This document shows, piece by piece, positions 42,116-50,366 of a stretch of DNA of 58,440 bases. Every line of letters begins with the position of its first letter. Position 1 is the first letter of the stretch. The notes below the pieces were generated by a model. That model made no database searches. It saw only the letters and a program-made list of their open reading frames with translations, and had not been told where the DNA came from. The position numbers and the translations under genes are program-made. Source of the DNA: Candidatus Rokuibacteriota bacterium (GTDB lineage Bacteria > Methylomirabilota > Methylomirabilia > Rokubacteriales > CSP1-6); the NCBI GenBank assembly GCA_003220685.1, contig QHTE01000063.1, positions 95,198-153,637 of the forward strand, written 5' to 3'.

Positions 42116-43275
42116 CGAGGCGGCGATGGGCAGCGATGGTGTCCGGGCTTCTCGCGGCGGTCGTCGTCGCCGGCGGGCTCGCCCCGGACGCCCTCCGAGC
42201 GCAGAGCAAGCCGCCGGCCCCGGCCGCCCCGCCGGCGCCGGCCGATACGACGGCGACTCCCGCGAAGTATCAGGCCGCGATGGCCGAGTGGAAGAGCAAG
42301 ATCGTTCCGGCCGCAAAGAAGGAAGGCGAGGTCATCTGGTACAGCTGCGCCCAGGCGACGGAAGCCGAGGGTACGATCGCCGCCTTCAACAAGACCTATC
42401 CGGACATCCAGGTGAGCCAGGTTCTGTCGCCCGGCTTTCAGCTGGTCGAGAAGATCAGCACCGAGGCCTCGGCCGGCCGCGTCCAGGCCGATGTCTACCA
42501 GTGCGGCGGGCAGAGCGGGCGGACACTCTCGTGGCGCGGGCTCGCCGAAGACTTCGTCCCGCCGACGGCGCTCGACCCGAGCGTGAAGTGGCGCTGGCCG
42601 ATCATCAACAAGGAGACTCATCTGGCCGGCGTCTTCGCCAGCGTGAGCGGGCTGAACGTGAACACCAAGCTGGTCCCGCCCGAGAAATATCCCAAGAGCT
42701 ACTGGGACCTCGTGCGCGACCCGTACTGGGTCGACCTGATCAAGCGCAAGCGCGTGGCGTTCACCGACCCGCGCATCGCCAACATCGGCGTCTATCACAT
42801 GTACGGGCTGAAGGAAGTAAACGGCAAGGAGTACGGCGAGGCGTTCATCCGCGAGTTCGCCGGGCTCAAGCCCAAGCTCCTGGGCTTCAACGAGTCCGGC
42901 GAGGTGGCGCGGGGCGAGCTGCACGCGATGCTCGGCGGCCCGTGGCGCGTGGAGTACGGCATGGGCACGGTCCCGATCACCAAGGTCTGTCTCGAGCCCG
43001 GCTGCGTCAGCACTCAATCGCCGCTCTTCGCGGTCGTCAAGAACGCGCCGCACCCCAACGCCGCGAAGGTCTTCGTCGACTTCATGCTGAGCCGCGAGTA
43101 CGCCGAGTGGCGCGTGCAGGCGCTCGGCAACACGCCGGCCCGGGCCGACGTGGCGCCGCGCCCGCTCGACGACCCGGCCAAGCACAAGCTCCAGTTCGCG
43201 GGCGACGACAAGGCAGAGCGCCAGATCACCGAGGTTCTCAAGTGGGTGATCGCGTCCAAACTCTTTGATTACTGA
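42112..43275 (+). CDS. FbpA/AfuA-type ABC substrate-binding protein
   Basis: 387 residues. Signal peptide (MTRRRWAAMVSGLLAAVVVAG, then an Ala/Pro-rich spacer) followed by a type II binding protein: KKEGEVIWYSCAQATEAEGTIAAFNKTYPDIQV, SAGRVQADVYQCGG, SVSGLNVNTKLV. The usual iron-binding tyrosine pair of FbpA is not obvious, so an organic anion is possible. Position between its ATPase and permease and before Rieske-oxygenase genes suggests an aromatic or dicarboxylic acid ligand (inference). Confidence 0.9.
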   Translation: MTRRRWAAMVSGLLAAVVVAGGLAPDALRAQSKPPAPAAPPAPADTTATPAKYQAAMAEWKSKIVPAAKKEGEVIWYSCAQATEAEGTIAAFNKTYPDIQVSQVLSPGFQLVEKISTEASAGRVQADVYQCGGQSGRTLSWRGLAEDFVPPTALDPSVKWRWPIINKETHLAGVFASVSGLNVNTKLVPPEKYPKSYWDLVRDPYWVDLIKRKRVAFTDPRIANIGVYHMYGLKEVNGKEYGEAFIREFAGLKPKLLGFNESGEVARGELHAMLGGPWRVEYGMGTVPITKVCLEPGCVSTQSPLFAVVKNAPHPNAAKVFVDFMLSREYAEWRVQALGNTPARADVAPRPLDDPAKHKLQFAGDDKAERQITEVLKWVIASKLFDY

Positions 43276-43301
43276 ACTAGACGGGGCCGGGAGGCGTTGA
43301 C

Positions 43302-45050
43302 ATGGCGGTCCTGACCGCGCGGGCGCGGGGCATCGCGTGGCCGCGCGTCTGGGCGTGGGCGTGGCTGCCGACCCTGCTGCTGATCGTGGTGGCCGTGCTC
43401 ACGGTGACTCCGGTCGTCACCGCGCTGGTCGCCGGCTTCCGGGACGCGCCGCCCGGCCGTCCCGGCGCCATCACCTGGGAGTCGATCCGCGCCTCGCTCC
43501 GCGTGATGGCCGAGCCGGACGTCTGGCGGATTCTCTGGACCACCGTGTGGCTCTCGACCGTGCGCGCGGTGCTGGCGCTCGCGCTGGCGGTCGTGCTGGC
43601 GTGGATCATCGCCCGCACGGACTGTCCGTTTCGCAATCGCCTGGAGTTCCTGCTGATCCTCTCGTTCTTCTTCCCGCTCCTGGGCAAGGTGCTCGGCTGG
43701 GCGCTCTTGCTGAGCCCGCAGAAGGGATACCTCAACCAGCTCCTGCGCCTGCTGCCGATGTTCGCGGGCGACACGGGGCCGCTCGACATCTTCTCGTACG
43801 GCGGGCTGATCTTCGTCAGCGTCACCGGCTGGGCGACGCTCCTGGCGATCTTCCTGATCCCGGCCTTCCGGAACATGGACGCGGCGCTCGAGGAGTCGGC
43901 GCGCATGTGCGGCGCCTCGCCGCGGCGCACCGTCACGCGCATCCTGGTGCCGCTCCTGCGCCCGGCCATCCTCGCCGCCTTCATCCTGTCGCTCACGCGG
44001 CTGCTCTCGTCCTTCGAGACGGAGGTGTTCCTCGGCACCAGCTCCGGCATCTACGTGCTCACGAACAAGATCTACGAGCGCATGGTGCAGATCTTCCCGC
44101 CCGACTTCCGCACCGGCATGACGATGGCGGTCATGCTGCTGGTGATCACGTTCGGGCTCGTGCTGGTGAACTCGCGGTTCCTGGGCAAGCGCGATTACAC
44201 GACCGTGACCGGGCGCGGCTACTCCGCGCGCCCGATGGCGCTCGGCCGGCTGCGCTGGGTCGCCTTCGGCTTCGTGCTGCTGTTTTTCATCGTGACGGTG
44301 GTCCTGCCCGCGGTGATGCTGATCCAGGTGAGCTTCATCCGGTTCATCGGGCTCAACGTCTTCGATCCGGCCAGCTACACCCTCGACAACTGGCGCCGGA
44401 TGCTCACGTTGCGAATCAATCGCCTGGCGCTGACCAACAGCCTGGTGATGAGCATCGTCGCCACGACCGTCGGCATGATCATCTACTCGCTCGTCTCCTA
44501 CGTGGTGACCAGGAGCCGCTACAAGGGCCGCCGGCTCCTCGACCTGGCGGCGTGGGTGCCCTGGGCGGTGCCGTCGCTGGTGCTCGGCCTCGGGATCCTC
44601 TGGGCCGTGCTCCTGTCGCCGCTCGCCATCCTCTACGGGACGTTGACGGTGCTGATCCTGGCCCACATCGTGCGCGGCTTTCCGTTCGGCACGCAGATCA
44701 TGGGCTCGAGCATGATCCAGATCAGCCGCGAGCTGGAGGAGGCCGCCCGCATCCACAAGGCCTCGTGGCCCTCGACCTTCCGGCGCATCTGGCTGCCCCT
44801 GGTGATGAACGGGTTCCTGGCGGGCTGGGTGATCCAGTTCACGGTGTCGTTCAGCGACCTGGCGACGGTGGCGTTCCTCTACGGGGCGAAGTCGACGGTG
44901 CTGCCGACGCTCTTCCTGAGCCAGTGGTCGAACGGACGCCTGGAGGAAGCCGCCGTCGCGGCCCTGATGATGACGGCGGTCGTACTCGCGGTGGTCGTGC
45001 TGGTCCGTCGTCTCGTCCACGCCAGCGTGCGGACCACGACCGTGGCATAG
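43302..45050 (+). CDS. FbpB-type ABC transporter permease (two fused permease domains)
   Basis: 582 residues with about 12 membrane helices. It has two copies of the permease domain, each with an EAA-type coupling loop: MDAALEESARMCGASPRRTVTRI and ISRELEEAARIHKASWPSTFRRI. One chain therefore forms the whole channel, as in FbpB. GGGAGG is 7 nt before the ATG. The intergenic distance to the Rieske gene is only 37 bp, so transport and catabolic genes are probably one transcript. Confidence 0.94.
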   Translation: MAVLTARARGIAWPRVWAWAWLPTLLLIVVAVLTVTPVVTALVAGFRDAPPGRPGAITWESIRASLRVMAEPDVWRILWTTVWLSTVRAVLALALAVVLAWIIARTDCPFRNRLEFLLILSFFFPLLGKVLGWALLLSPQKGYLNQLLRLLPMFAGDTGPLDIFSYGGLIFVSVTGWATLLAIFLIPAFRNMDAALEESARMCGASPRRTVTRILVPLLRPAILAAFILSLTRLLSSFETEVFLGTSSGIYVLTNKIYERMVQIFPPDFRTGMTMAVMLLVITFGLVLVNSRFLGKRDYTTVTGRGYSARPMALGRLRWVAFGFVLLFFIVTVVLPAVMLIQVSFIRFIGLNVFDPASYTLDNWRRMLTLRINRLALTNSLVMSIVATTVGMIIYSLVSYVVTRSRYKGRRLLDLAAWVPWAVPSLVLGLGILWAVLLSPLAILYGTLTVLILAHIVRGFPFGTQIMGSSMIQISRELEEAARIHKASWPSTFRRIWLPLVMNGFLAGWVIQFTVSFSDLATVAFLYGAKSTVLPTLFLSQWSNGRLEEAAVAALMMTAVVLAVVVLVRRLVHASVRTTTVA

Positions 45051-45087
45051 TAGGCACGCAGGCCAGTCCAGGACAGGAGGCAAGGCG

Positions 45088-46431
45088 ATGCTTTCCAGAG
45101 AGGACAACGAGCTGCTCTGCCGGGTCGGGCGAGGCACGCCCACGGGCGATCTGCTGCGCCAGTACTGGATCCCCGCCCTCATGACGAGCGAGCTCCCGGA
45201 GCGGGACGGCGCGCCCGTCCGCGTCCGGCTCCTCGGCGAGAACCTCATCGCCTTCCGGGTGACGTCCGGCAAGATCGGGCTCATCCAGAACCACTGCCCG
45301 CACCGCGGCGCGTCCCTCTTCTTCGGCCGTAACGAGGAAGAAGGCCTGCGCTGCGTGTACCACGGCTGGAAGTACAGCTGCGAGGGGCACTGCGTCGACA
45401 TGCCCAACGAGCCGGAAGAGAGCAACTTCAAGTCGAAGATCCACGCCACCGCGTACCCGTGCGTGGAGCGCAACGACATCATCTGGACCTACATGGGGCC
45501 GCGCCGCACGCCGCCGCCCTTGCCGGACATCGAGCCGAACATGCTGCCGCAGGGCGAGTACCAGATCCAGAAGGTGATGCGCGAGTGCAACTGGTTCCAG
45601 GGGCTCGAGGGCGACATCGACACGAGCCACCTCGGCTTCCTGCACCTCGGGGCCCTCAAGCCCGAGCAGACGAAGCCCGGGACGTTCGACTACTACAACG
45701 TCACCGATCGCGCCCCGAAGTACGAGGTGGTCGACACCGAGTTCGGCACGTCGTACGGTGCCTACCGTCCCGCCGAGTCCGACACCTACTACTGGCGCAT
45801 CGCCCACTTCCTGTTCCCGTTCTTCACGATGATCCCGACGGGCATTCTCGGCATGCAGGTGCTGGTGCGCGCCTGGGTGCCCGTTGACGACAACCACATC
45901 ATGTTCTGGAGCATCGCCGCGCCGCGCTCGCGCGTGGGCACCGGTGCGGCGGGCGGCGCGTCGGGCCTCAGTGCGGGTGGACGCCCAGTCGCGGCGGCCG
46001 GCGCGCGGCCCGGGGGCTTCGAGTTCCTGCCGGACACGTCGGACTGGCTCGGCAAGTTCCGCCTCACCCAGAACAAGGACAACGACTATCTGATCGACCG
46101 CGAGTCGCAGCGCACCGAGAGCTTCACCGGCATCGCCGGCATCCACCAGCAAGACCAGGCAGTGACCGAGAGCATGGGGCCCACCTACGACCGCACCCAG
46201 GAGCACCTCGGGACCTCGGACGCGATGGTCATCCGCACCCGCCGCCGCGTGATCAACGCCGCGCGGGCGCTCCGTGACGACGCCACGGTGCCGCCGGGAG
46301 TCGACGATCCCACGGTCTATCGTCACCGCTCCGGCGGGGTGATCCTGCCGCGCGACGCCGATTGGCTCGAGGCCACCAAGGGGCTCAGGCGGGCGTTCGG
46401 CGAGGCGCCGTCCGAGAAGATCGCGCGATGA
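45088..46431 (+). CDS. Rieske non-haem iron ring-hydroxylating oxygenase, alpha subunit (phthalate-type)
   Basis: 447 residues. Rieske ligands C70, H72, C89 and H92 (CPHRGASLFFG ... CVYHGW) and the mononuclear iron site ECNWFQGLEGDIDTSHLGFLH with H181 and H186. The order and the GxxxQYWxPA N-terminus match the alpha3-type phthalate 4,5-dioxygenase/vanillate O-demethylase group. These enzymes need a separate reductase, which is not in the window. CAGGAGG is 7 nt upstream. Stop overlaps the Pht5-like start by ATGA, which links it to a decarboxylase-type protein and supports an aromatic dicarboxylate as substrate. Confidence 0.92.
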   Translation: MLSREDNELLCRVGRGTPTGDLLRQYWIPALMTSELPERDGAPVRVRLLGENLIAFRVTSGKIGLIQNHCPHRGASLFFGRNEEEGLRCVYHGWKYSCEGHCVDMPNEPEESNFKSKIHATAYPCVERNDIIWTYMGPRRTPPPLPDIEPNMLPQGEYQIQKVMRECNWFQGLEGDIDTSHLGFLHLGALKPEQTKPGTFDYYNVTDRAPKYEVVDTEFGTSYGAYRPAESDTYYWRIAHFLFPFFTMIPTGILGMQVLVRAWVPVDDNHIMFWSIAAPRSRVGTGAAGGASGLSAGGRPVAAAGARPGGFEFLPDTSDWLGKFRLTQNKDNDYLIDRESQRTESFTGIAGIHQQDQAVTESMGPTYDRTQEHLGTSDAMVIRTRRRVINAARALRDDATVPPGVDDPTVYRHRSGGVILPRDADWLEATKGLRRAFGEAPSEKIAR

Positions 46432-47375
46432 GCGCGGCGCCGGGAACGACCGTTCTCAAGACCGCGGTCGCGACCTACGCGCACACGAAGGCGCTGAAGG
46501 ACGGGAGCGTGACGGCGCCAGGCGTGCGCCTCGAGCAGGTCGAGGTGAGCCCCATCGTCGCCGCGTTCCGGCGCATGGTGCGCACGCTCGAGTTCGACGT
46601 GTCCGAGATGGCGATCACGACGTACCTGACGGCGAAGGCCCACGGCAAGGCGTTCACCGCGCTGCCGGTGTTCGTCATGCGCCAGTTCCACCACGCGCCG
46701 ATCGTCTACAACGTGAAGTCCGGCGTGAAGTCTCCGAAAGACCTCGAGGGCAAGAAGGTCGGCGTCCGAGCCTACACGGTCACGACCGGCGTGTGGGCGC
46801 GCGGCATCCTGGCGACCGAGTACGGCGTGGACCTCGGCAAGGTCACGTGGGTGGTGGTCGACGAGGAGCACGTGCAGGAATACCAGAAGCCGGCCAACGT
46901 CGAGGAGCGCCCGGGCGCCAACCTCGGCGAGCTGCTGATGAAGGGCGAGCTGGCGGCGGCGATCGGTGTCGGCGCCGTCGACTCGCCCGACGTGAAGCCA
47001 TTGATCGCGAGCCCGCGCGAGGCCGAGGCGGCGTGGTACCGCAAGACCGGGATCTATCCCGTCAACCACACCGTGGTCGTGAAGGATTCGTTGCTCCAAT
47101 CGGATCCGACGCTCGCGCCGCGTCTGTTCGGGGCCTTCAAGGACGCGAAGGCCGTGTTCCTGGAGCAGCTGAGCTCGGGCGCGACCCTGCCGGCCGACGC
47201 TCAGGCCATCGCCCAGCGCCGCAGTGTCGTCGGCGACGACCCGCTCCCGTACGGCGTCGCGAAGAACCGCAAGGCGCTGGAGGCCATCATCCAGTTCGCT
47301 CGCGACCAGAAGATCCTCCCGCGCGTGGTGACTCCGGAGGACATGTTCCCGCGCCGCACGCTCGATCTCGAGTAG
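46428..47375 (+). CDS. 4,5-dihydroxyphthalate decarboxylase (Pht5)-like / ABC binding-protein-fold protein
   Basis: 315 residues without a signal peptide. LEFDVSEMAITTYLTAKAHGK, ALPVFVMRQFHHAPIVYN, DLEGKKVGVRAYTVTTGVWARGIL and YPVNHTVVVK match the Pht5/4,5-dihydroxyphthalate decarboxylase family, which has the fold of periplasmic binding proteins but is cytoplasmic. Family knowledge: removes one carboxylate from 4,5-dihydroxyphthalate to give protocatechuate. Coupled to the Rieske oxygenase, as expected for consecutive steps. Some relatives are plain binding proteins, so the catalytic role is not certain. Confidence 0.82.
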   Translation: MSAAPGTTVLKTAVATYAHTKALKDGSVTAPGVRLEQVEVSPIVAAFRRMVRTLEFDVSEMAITTYLTAKAHGKAFTALPVFVMRQFHHAPIVYNVKSGVKSPKDLEGKKVGVRAYTVTTGVWARGILATEYGVDLGKVTWVVVDEEHVQEYQKPANVEERPGANLGELLMKGELAAAIGVGAVDSPDVKPLIASPREAEAAWYRKTGIYPVNHTVVVKDSLLQSDPTLAPRLFGAFKDAKAVFLEQLSSGATLPADAQAIAQRRSVVGDDPLPYGVAKNRKALEAIIQFARDQKILPRVVTPEDMFPRRTLDLE

Positions 47376-47399
47376 CGTGCGCTTCGAGCGGGTCGTTCC

Positions 47400-47764
47400 C
47401 TGAGCGCGGGCAACCTTCGCGATCTGATCCCATCCGAGGTCGCCGGCCACATCGACGACGTCTCCCGAAGGCTCCGGGTGGCGGCCGGCGACGAGCCGGC
47501 GCTCGCGACGCAGCTGCGACTTGCGGTACTTGTTCACGAGGAGCCGCCCGAGGGCGCGCCCGCTTCCTGGATGCGACGAATCGCCGCGCGCGCCGGCTTC
47601 GAGCGCCGCTTCGAGACGTGGGTCGAGCGTCTCGAGCGCGACGCAGTCTCACCGGCAGGCCGCGAGACTTCGTGAGGGCTGGCCTACTGGAAGGAGACAG
47701 GCCAGGCCGCGATGCTCGCGGACTATCAGGGTCGGTTCGGTCGTTGGCTGCCGGCGTCGCCTTG
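47400..47764 (+). pseudogene. Possible small gene interrupted by an in-frame TGA
   Basis: The 452-bp gap 47376-47827 carries one protein-like frame: about 91 codons (VAGHIDDVSRRLRV, ALATQLRLAVLVHEE, SWMRRIAARAGFERRFETWV) ending in TGA at 47673-47675, and after that TGA the same frame gives GLAYWKETGQAAMLADYQG up to TGA at 47762. Codon use is like that of real genes here. The likely start is a CTG at 47400 or the ATG at 47478. The break looks like a nonsense change, since no Cys or SECIS context fits; alternatively only the first part is a real 65-91 residue protein. Confidence 0.4.
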
Positions 47765-47827
47765 ACGATGAGAGCGGCCGCGGACTAGGATGCTCGCCTA
47801 TTCTGGGGTACCACGTCGGAGGGCTTC

Positions 47828-48850
47828 ATGATCATCGATTGTCACGGCCACTACACGACGGCACCGAAGGAGCTCGAGGCCTATCGGCAGAAGCAGATCG
47901 CGGAGCTGAAGGAGCCCTCGAGCGCCCGCTCGAAGGGCACCATCAGCATCAGCGATGATCAGATCCGGGAGTCGATCGACAAGGCCCAGCTCAAGCTCCA
48001 GCGCGAGCGCGGGACCGACGTGACGATCTTCTCGCCGCGGGCCGCCGGCATGGGGCACCACATCGGCGACGCGACCACGAGCCTGCACTGGTCGCAGGTG
48101 TGCAACGACCTGATCCATCGCGTGTGCACGCTCTTTCCCCAGAACTTCGTCGGCGTGTGCCAGCTCCCGCAGACGCCGGGGGTGCCGCCGGCCAACTGCA
48201 TTCCCGAGCTCGAGCGCTGCATCAAGGAGCTCGGCTTCATCGGCTGCAACCTGAATCCCGATCCGTCGGGGGGCTACTGGAAGGACCCGCCGCTGACCGA
48301 CAAGTGGTGGTATCCGTTCTACGAGAAGATGGTCGAGCTCGACGTGCCGGCGATGATCCACGTCAGCATGTCCTGCAACCCGAACTTCCACACGACCGGC
48401 GGTCATTACATCAATGGCGACACGACCGCGTTCATGCAGCTGATCACCGCCGATCTCTTCAAGGACTTTCCGAGCCTGAAGTTCATCATTCCCCACGGCG
48501 GCGGCGCGATCCCGTACCACTGGGGCCGCTACCGCGGCATCGCCCAGGATCTCAAGAAGCCGCTGCTGAAGGACCACCTGCTGAACAACGTGTTCTTCGA
48601 CACGTGCGTCTATCACCAGCCCGGCATCGACCTCCTGTTCAAGGTGCTCCCCGCCGACAACATTCTCTTCGCCTCGGAGATGGTCGGCGCCGTGCGCGGC
48701 ATCGACCCGGAGACCGGCAACTACTACGACGACACCAAGCGCTACGTCGACGCGGTCCGCATCAGCGACGAGGACCGCCGCAAGGTCTACGAGGGCAACG
48801 CGCGCCGCATCTACAGCCGCTTGAAGAACAAGATCCCCGCTTCGCGCTAA
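47828..48850 (+). CDS. ligJ: 4-oxalomesaconate hydratase (LigJ-type amidohydrolase)
   Basis: 340 residues. I recognise LigJ by MIIDCHGHYTTAPKELEAYR (H-x-H metal motif), SPRAAGMGHHIGDATTS, GCNLNPDPSGGYWKDPPLTD, MIHVSMSCNPNFHTTGGHY, IPHGGGAIPYHWGRYRG and LFASEMVGAVRGIDPETG. LigJ hydrates 4-oxalomesaconate to 4-carboxy-4-hydroxy-2-oxoadipate in the protocatechuate 4,5-cleavage pathway. GGAGGG is 5 nt before the ATG. Followed by an aldolase after 10 bp, so the last two pathway steps may be encoded together. Confidence 0.92.
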   Translation: MIIDCHGHYTTAPKELEAYRQKQIAELKEPSSARSKGTISISDDQIRESIDKAQLKLQRERGTDVTIFSPRAAGMGHHIGDATTSLHWSQVCNDLIHRVCTLFPQNFVGVCQLPQTPGVPPANCIPELERCIKELGFIGCNLNPDPSGGYWKDPPLTDKWWYPFYEKMVELDVPAMIHVSMSCNPNFHTTGGHYINGDTTAFMQLITADLFKDFPSLKFIIPHGGGAIPYHWGRYRGIAQDLKKPLLKDHLLNNVFFDTCVYHQPGIDLLFKVLPADNILFASEMVGAVRGIDPETGNYYDDTKRYVDAVRISDEDRRKVYEGNARRIYSRLKNKIPASR

Positions 48851-48860
48851 GGAGAGAGCC

Positions 48861-49724
48861 ATGGCTGAGATCCCGCGACTGAACAGCGTCATCCGGGCGC
48901 TCGAGCAGGGCAAGACGGCCTTCGTCGGCTTCGGCTCGGTCGACATCGAGACCGCCGCCGCGCTGGCCGCCTCGAACCTGGACGGTGTGGCCTTCGAGAT
49001 GGAGCACGCGCCGATGAGCGCGCCGGCGCTGCGCGACGCGCTCCAGTACATGCTCGACCGGCGTCAGATTCTCGACTCCGGCACCCTGGCGCCGAAGGTG
49101 ACGCCCATGGTACGGATCCCGCCGAACGGCGGCGAGATGAACCAGTGGATCGCCAAGCAGGTGCTCGACATCGGCGTGTTCGGCATCATCTTCCCGCACG
49201 TCAGCACGGTCGAAGAAGCGCGCAACGCGGTCAGCGCCTGCCGCTATCCGCGCCTGCCGCAGGCACCCCGCTACAATCCGCCCGGCATCCGCGGCGACGC
49301 GCCGGCGCGCGCCGCGCGCTACTGGGGCCTCTCGCAGCAGGAGTACTACGCGCGGGCCGACGTGTGGCCGCTGGCGCCGCAGGGCGAGATCCTCGCGATC
49401 ATCCAGTGCGAGGACACGAAGGCGATCGAGAACCTTCCGCGGATGCTCCAGGAAGTGCCGGGCATCGGCGTCGTGCTGATTGGGGAGGGGGATCTGAGCC
49501 AGGAGCTCGGCCATCCGCGCGAGTACGAGCACCCCGTCGTGGCCGAGGCGATCGATCGCATCTTGAAGATCTGCAAGGACCACAACGTGCCGTGCGGCCA
49601 CCCGCATCCGGACGCGAAGAACATCGAGCGCCTGATCGCGAGCGGCTACCGCTTCCTGATGCCGAGCACGCCGCGGTCGTTCGGAGTGCTCGAGCAGGGG
49701 CGCAAGCTCGCCGGCCGCACCTGA
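48861..49724 (+). CDS. HpcH/HpaI family class II aldolase
   Basis: 287 residues. TIM-barrel aldolase motifs are present: GVAFEMEHAPMS (catalytic His), TPMVRIPPNGG (substrate Arg), IIQCEDTKAIENL and GEGDLSQELG (metal Glu and Asp). The family splits 4-hydroxy-2-oxo acids to pyruvate plus a carbonyl compound. Next to LigJ it is a candidate for cleaving 4-carboxy-4-hydroxy-2-oxoadipate to pyruvate and oxaloacetate, a job usually done by the unrelated LigK/ProA; this substitution is inference. Stop is directly followed by the GTG of a decayed regulator gene. Confidence 0.88.
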   Translation: MAEIPRLNSVIRALEQGKTAFVGFGSVDIETAAALAASNLDGVAFEMEHAPMSAPALRDALQYMLDRRQILDSGTLAPKVTPMVRIPPNGGEMNQWIAKQVLDIGVFGIIFPHVSTVEEARNAVSACRYPRLPQAPRYNPPGIRGDAPARAARYWGLSQQEYYARADVWPLAPQGEILAIIQCEDTKAIENLPRMLQEVPGIGVVLIGEGDLSQELGHPREYEHPVVAEAIDRILKICKDHNVPCGHPHPDAKNIERLIASGYRFLMPSTPRSFGVLEQGRKLAGRT

Positions 49725-50231
49725 GTGGCCGGGGACCCCAGCGTCCGGGACCTGCCCCCAGGACTGGGCGAGGTCTGCTCGGCGATCGCCCGCGCGATCG
49801 CTGATTCGCTCGAGGCCGGAGAGGTCATCGGCCGGGTCGCCGCCGCGGCGCGCCTCGTCGTCCCGTTCGACGCCGACGTGCGGGTGATCGCCGCAACCAA
49901 TCGCGATCCCCGGGTGGCGATGGAGCGCGGCACCCTGCGCGAGGATCTCTGTGCGAGGGCGGGCTGATCACCGGCGAGCACCTCCCGATCGCCCTGACGG
50001 GCGCGCCGAAGCCCAGGTCCGGCGCGGCTCGGGCCGGGGCACCCGGTGCCGCCGCGCCGGCCGAGACGCCGCGAGCCATCCCGCCCGAGGGGGTGAATCT
50101 CGAGGCGATCGAGCGGGATCTCATCCAGAAAGCGATGGCTCAGGCCCAGAACAACAAGTCGGTGGCGCCCAGCTTCTCAGCCCTCCCGCGGTCAGCTTTA
50201 TTCACGCCGCAAGCGACACGGGCTCGATCGA
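49725..50231 (+). pseudogene. Decayed sigma-54-dependent activator (GAF-AAA-Fis) with internal deletions
   Basis: Three segments of one NtrC-type activator are left. (1) From GTG 49725: a GAF-domain beginning, LGEVCSAIARAIADSLEAGEVI. (2) Straight after VVPFDA: DVRVIAATNRD...REDL, the sensor I/Walker B region of the AAA domain (to 49949). (3) In another frame: CEGGLITGEHLP, a Pro/Ala linker, then LEAIERDLIQKAMAQAQNNKS, the start of the Fis helix-turn-helix; a further frame change gives LYSRRKRHGL, the end of that helix-turn-helix (to about 50225). Walker A and GAFTGA are gone, so it is non-functional. Its place after the aldolase suggests that it once controlled this cluster. Confidence 0.65.
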
Positions 50232-50365
50232 GACGATCATCGGCAAGCTGGAGACCGACGAAGGCTTCCGGCGGCGGTTCCTCGAGGATCCGGTTCGCGG
50301 AAGCGCTCGACCGGCGTCTGCAAAAGGTGGACTTACGCTCGCATCTAAACGGGAGGGGTGACTGA
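50224..50365 (+). pseudogene. Remnant of a short Os1348/NHLP-leader-like protein
   Basis: One frame gives SIETIIGKLETDEGFRRRFLEDP, matching the conserved start of Os1348-type small proteins (nitrile-hydratase-leader-like clan, sometimes RiPP precursors). The next frame then gives FAEALDRRLQKVDLRSHLNG before a stop at 50365, which looks like the C-terminal end of the same kind of protein. The middle part and the start codon are missing. Weak by length; recognition rests on one motif. Confidence 0.35.
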
Positions 50366-50366
50366 C

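Noticed and set aside
43269..45482. Very long open frame (over 700 codons) antisense to the ABC permease
   Set aside because: Arg/Glu/His/Gly-rich low-complexity translation with no fold; it is the mirror of a GC-rich membrane protein gene. The permease frame on the plus strand has clear family motifs.
47673..47675. Selenocysteine reading of the TGA in the small frame between Pht5 and LigJ
   Set aside because: No neighbouring cysteine, thiol motif or SECIS-like hairpin; a nonsense change is simpler.
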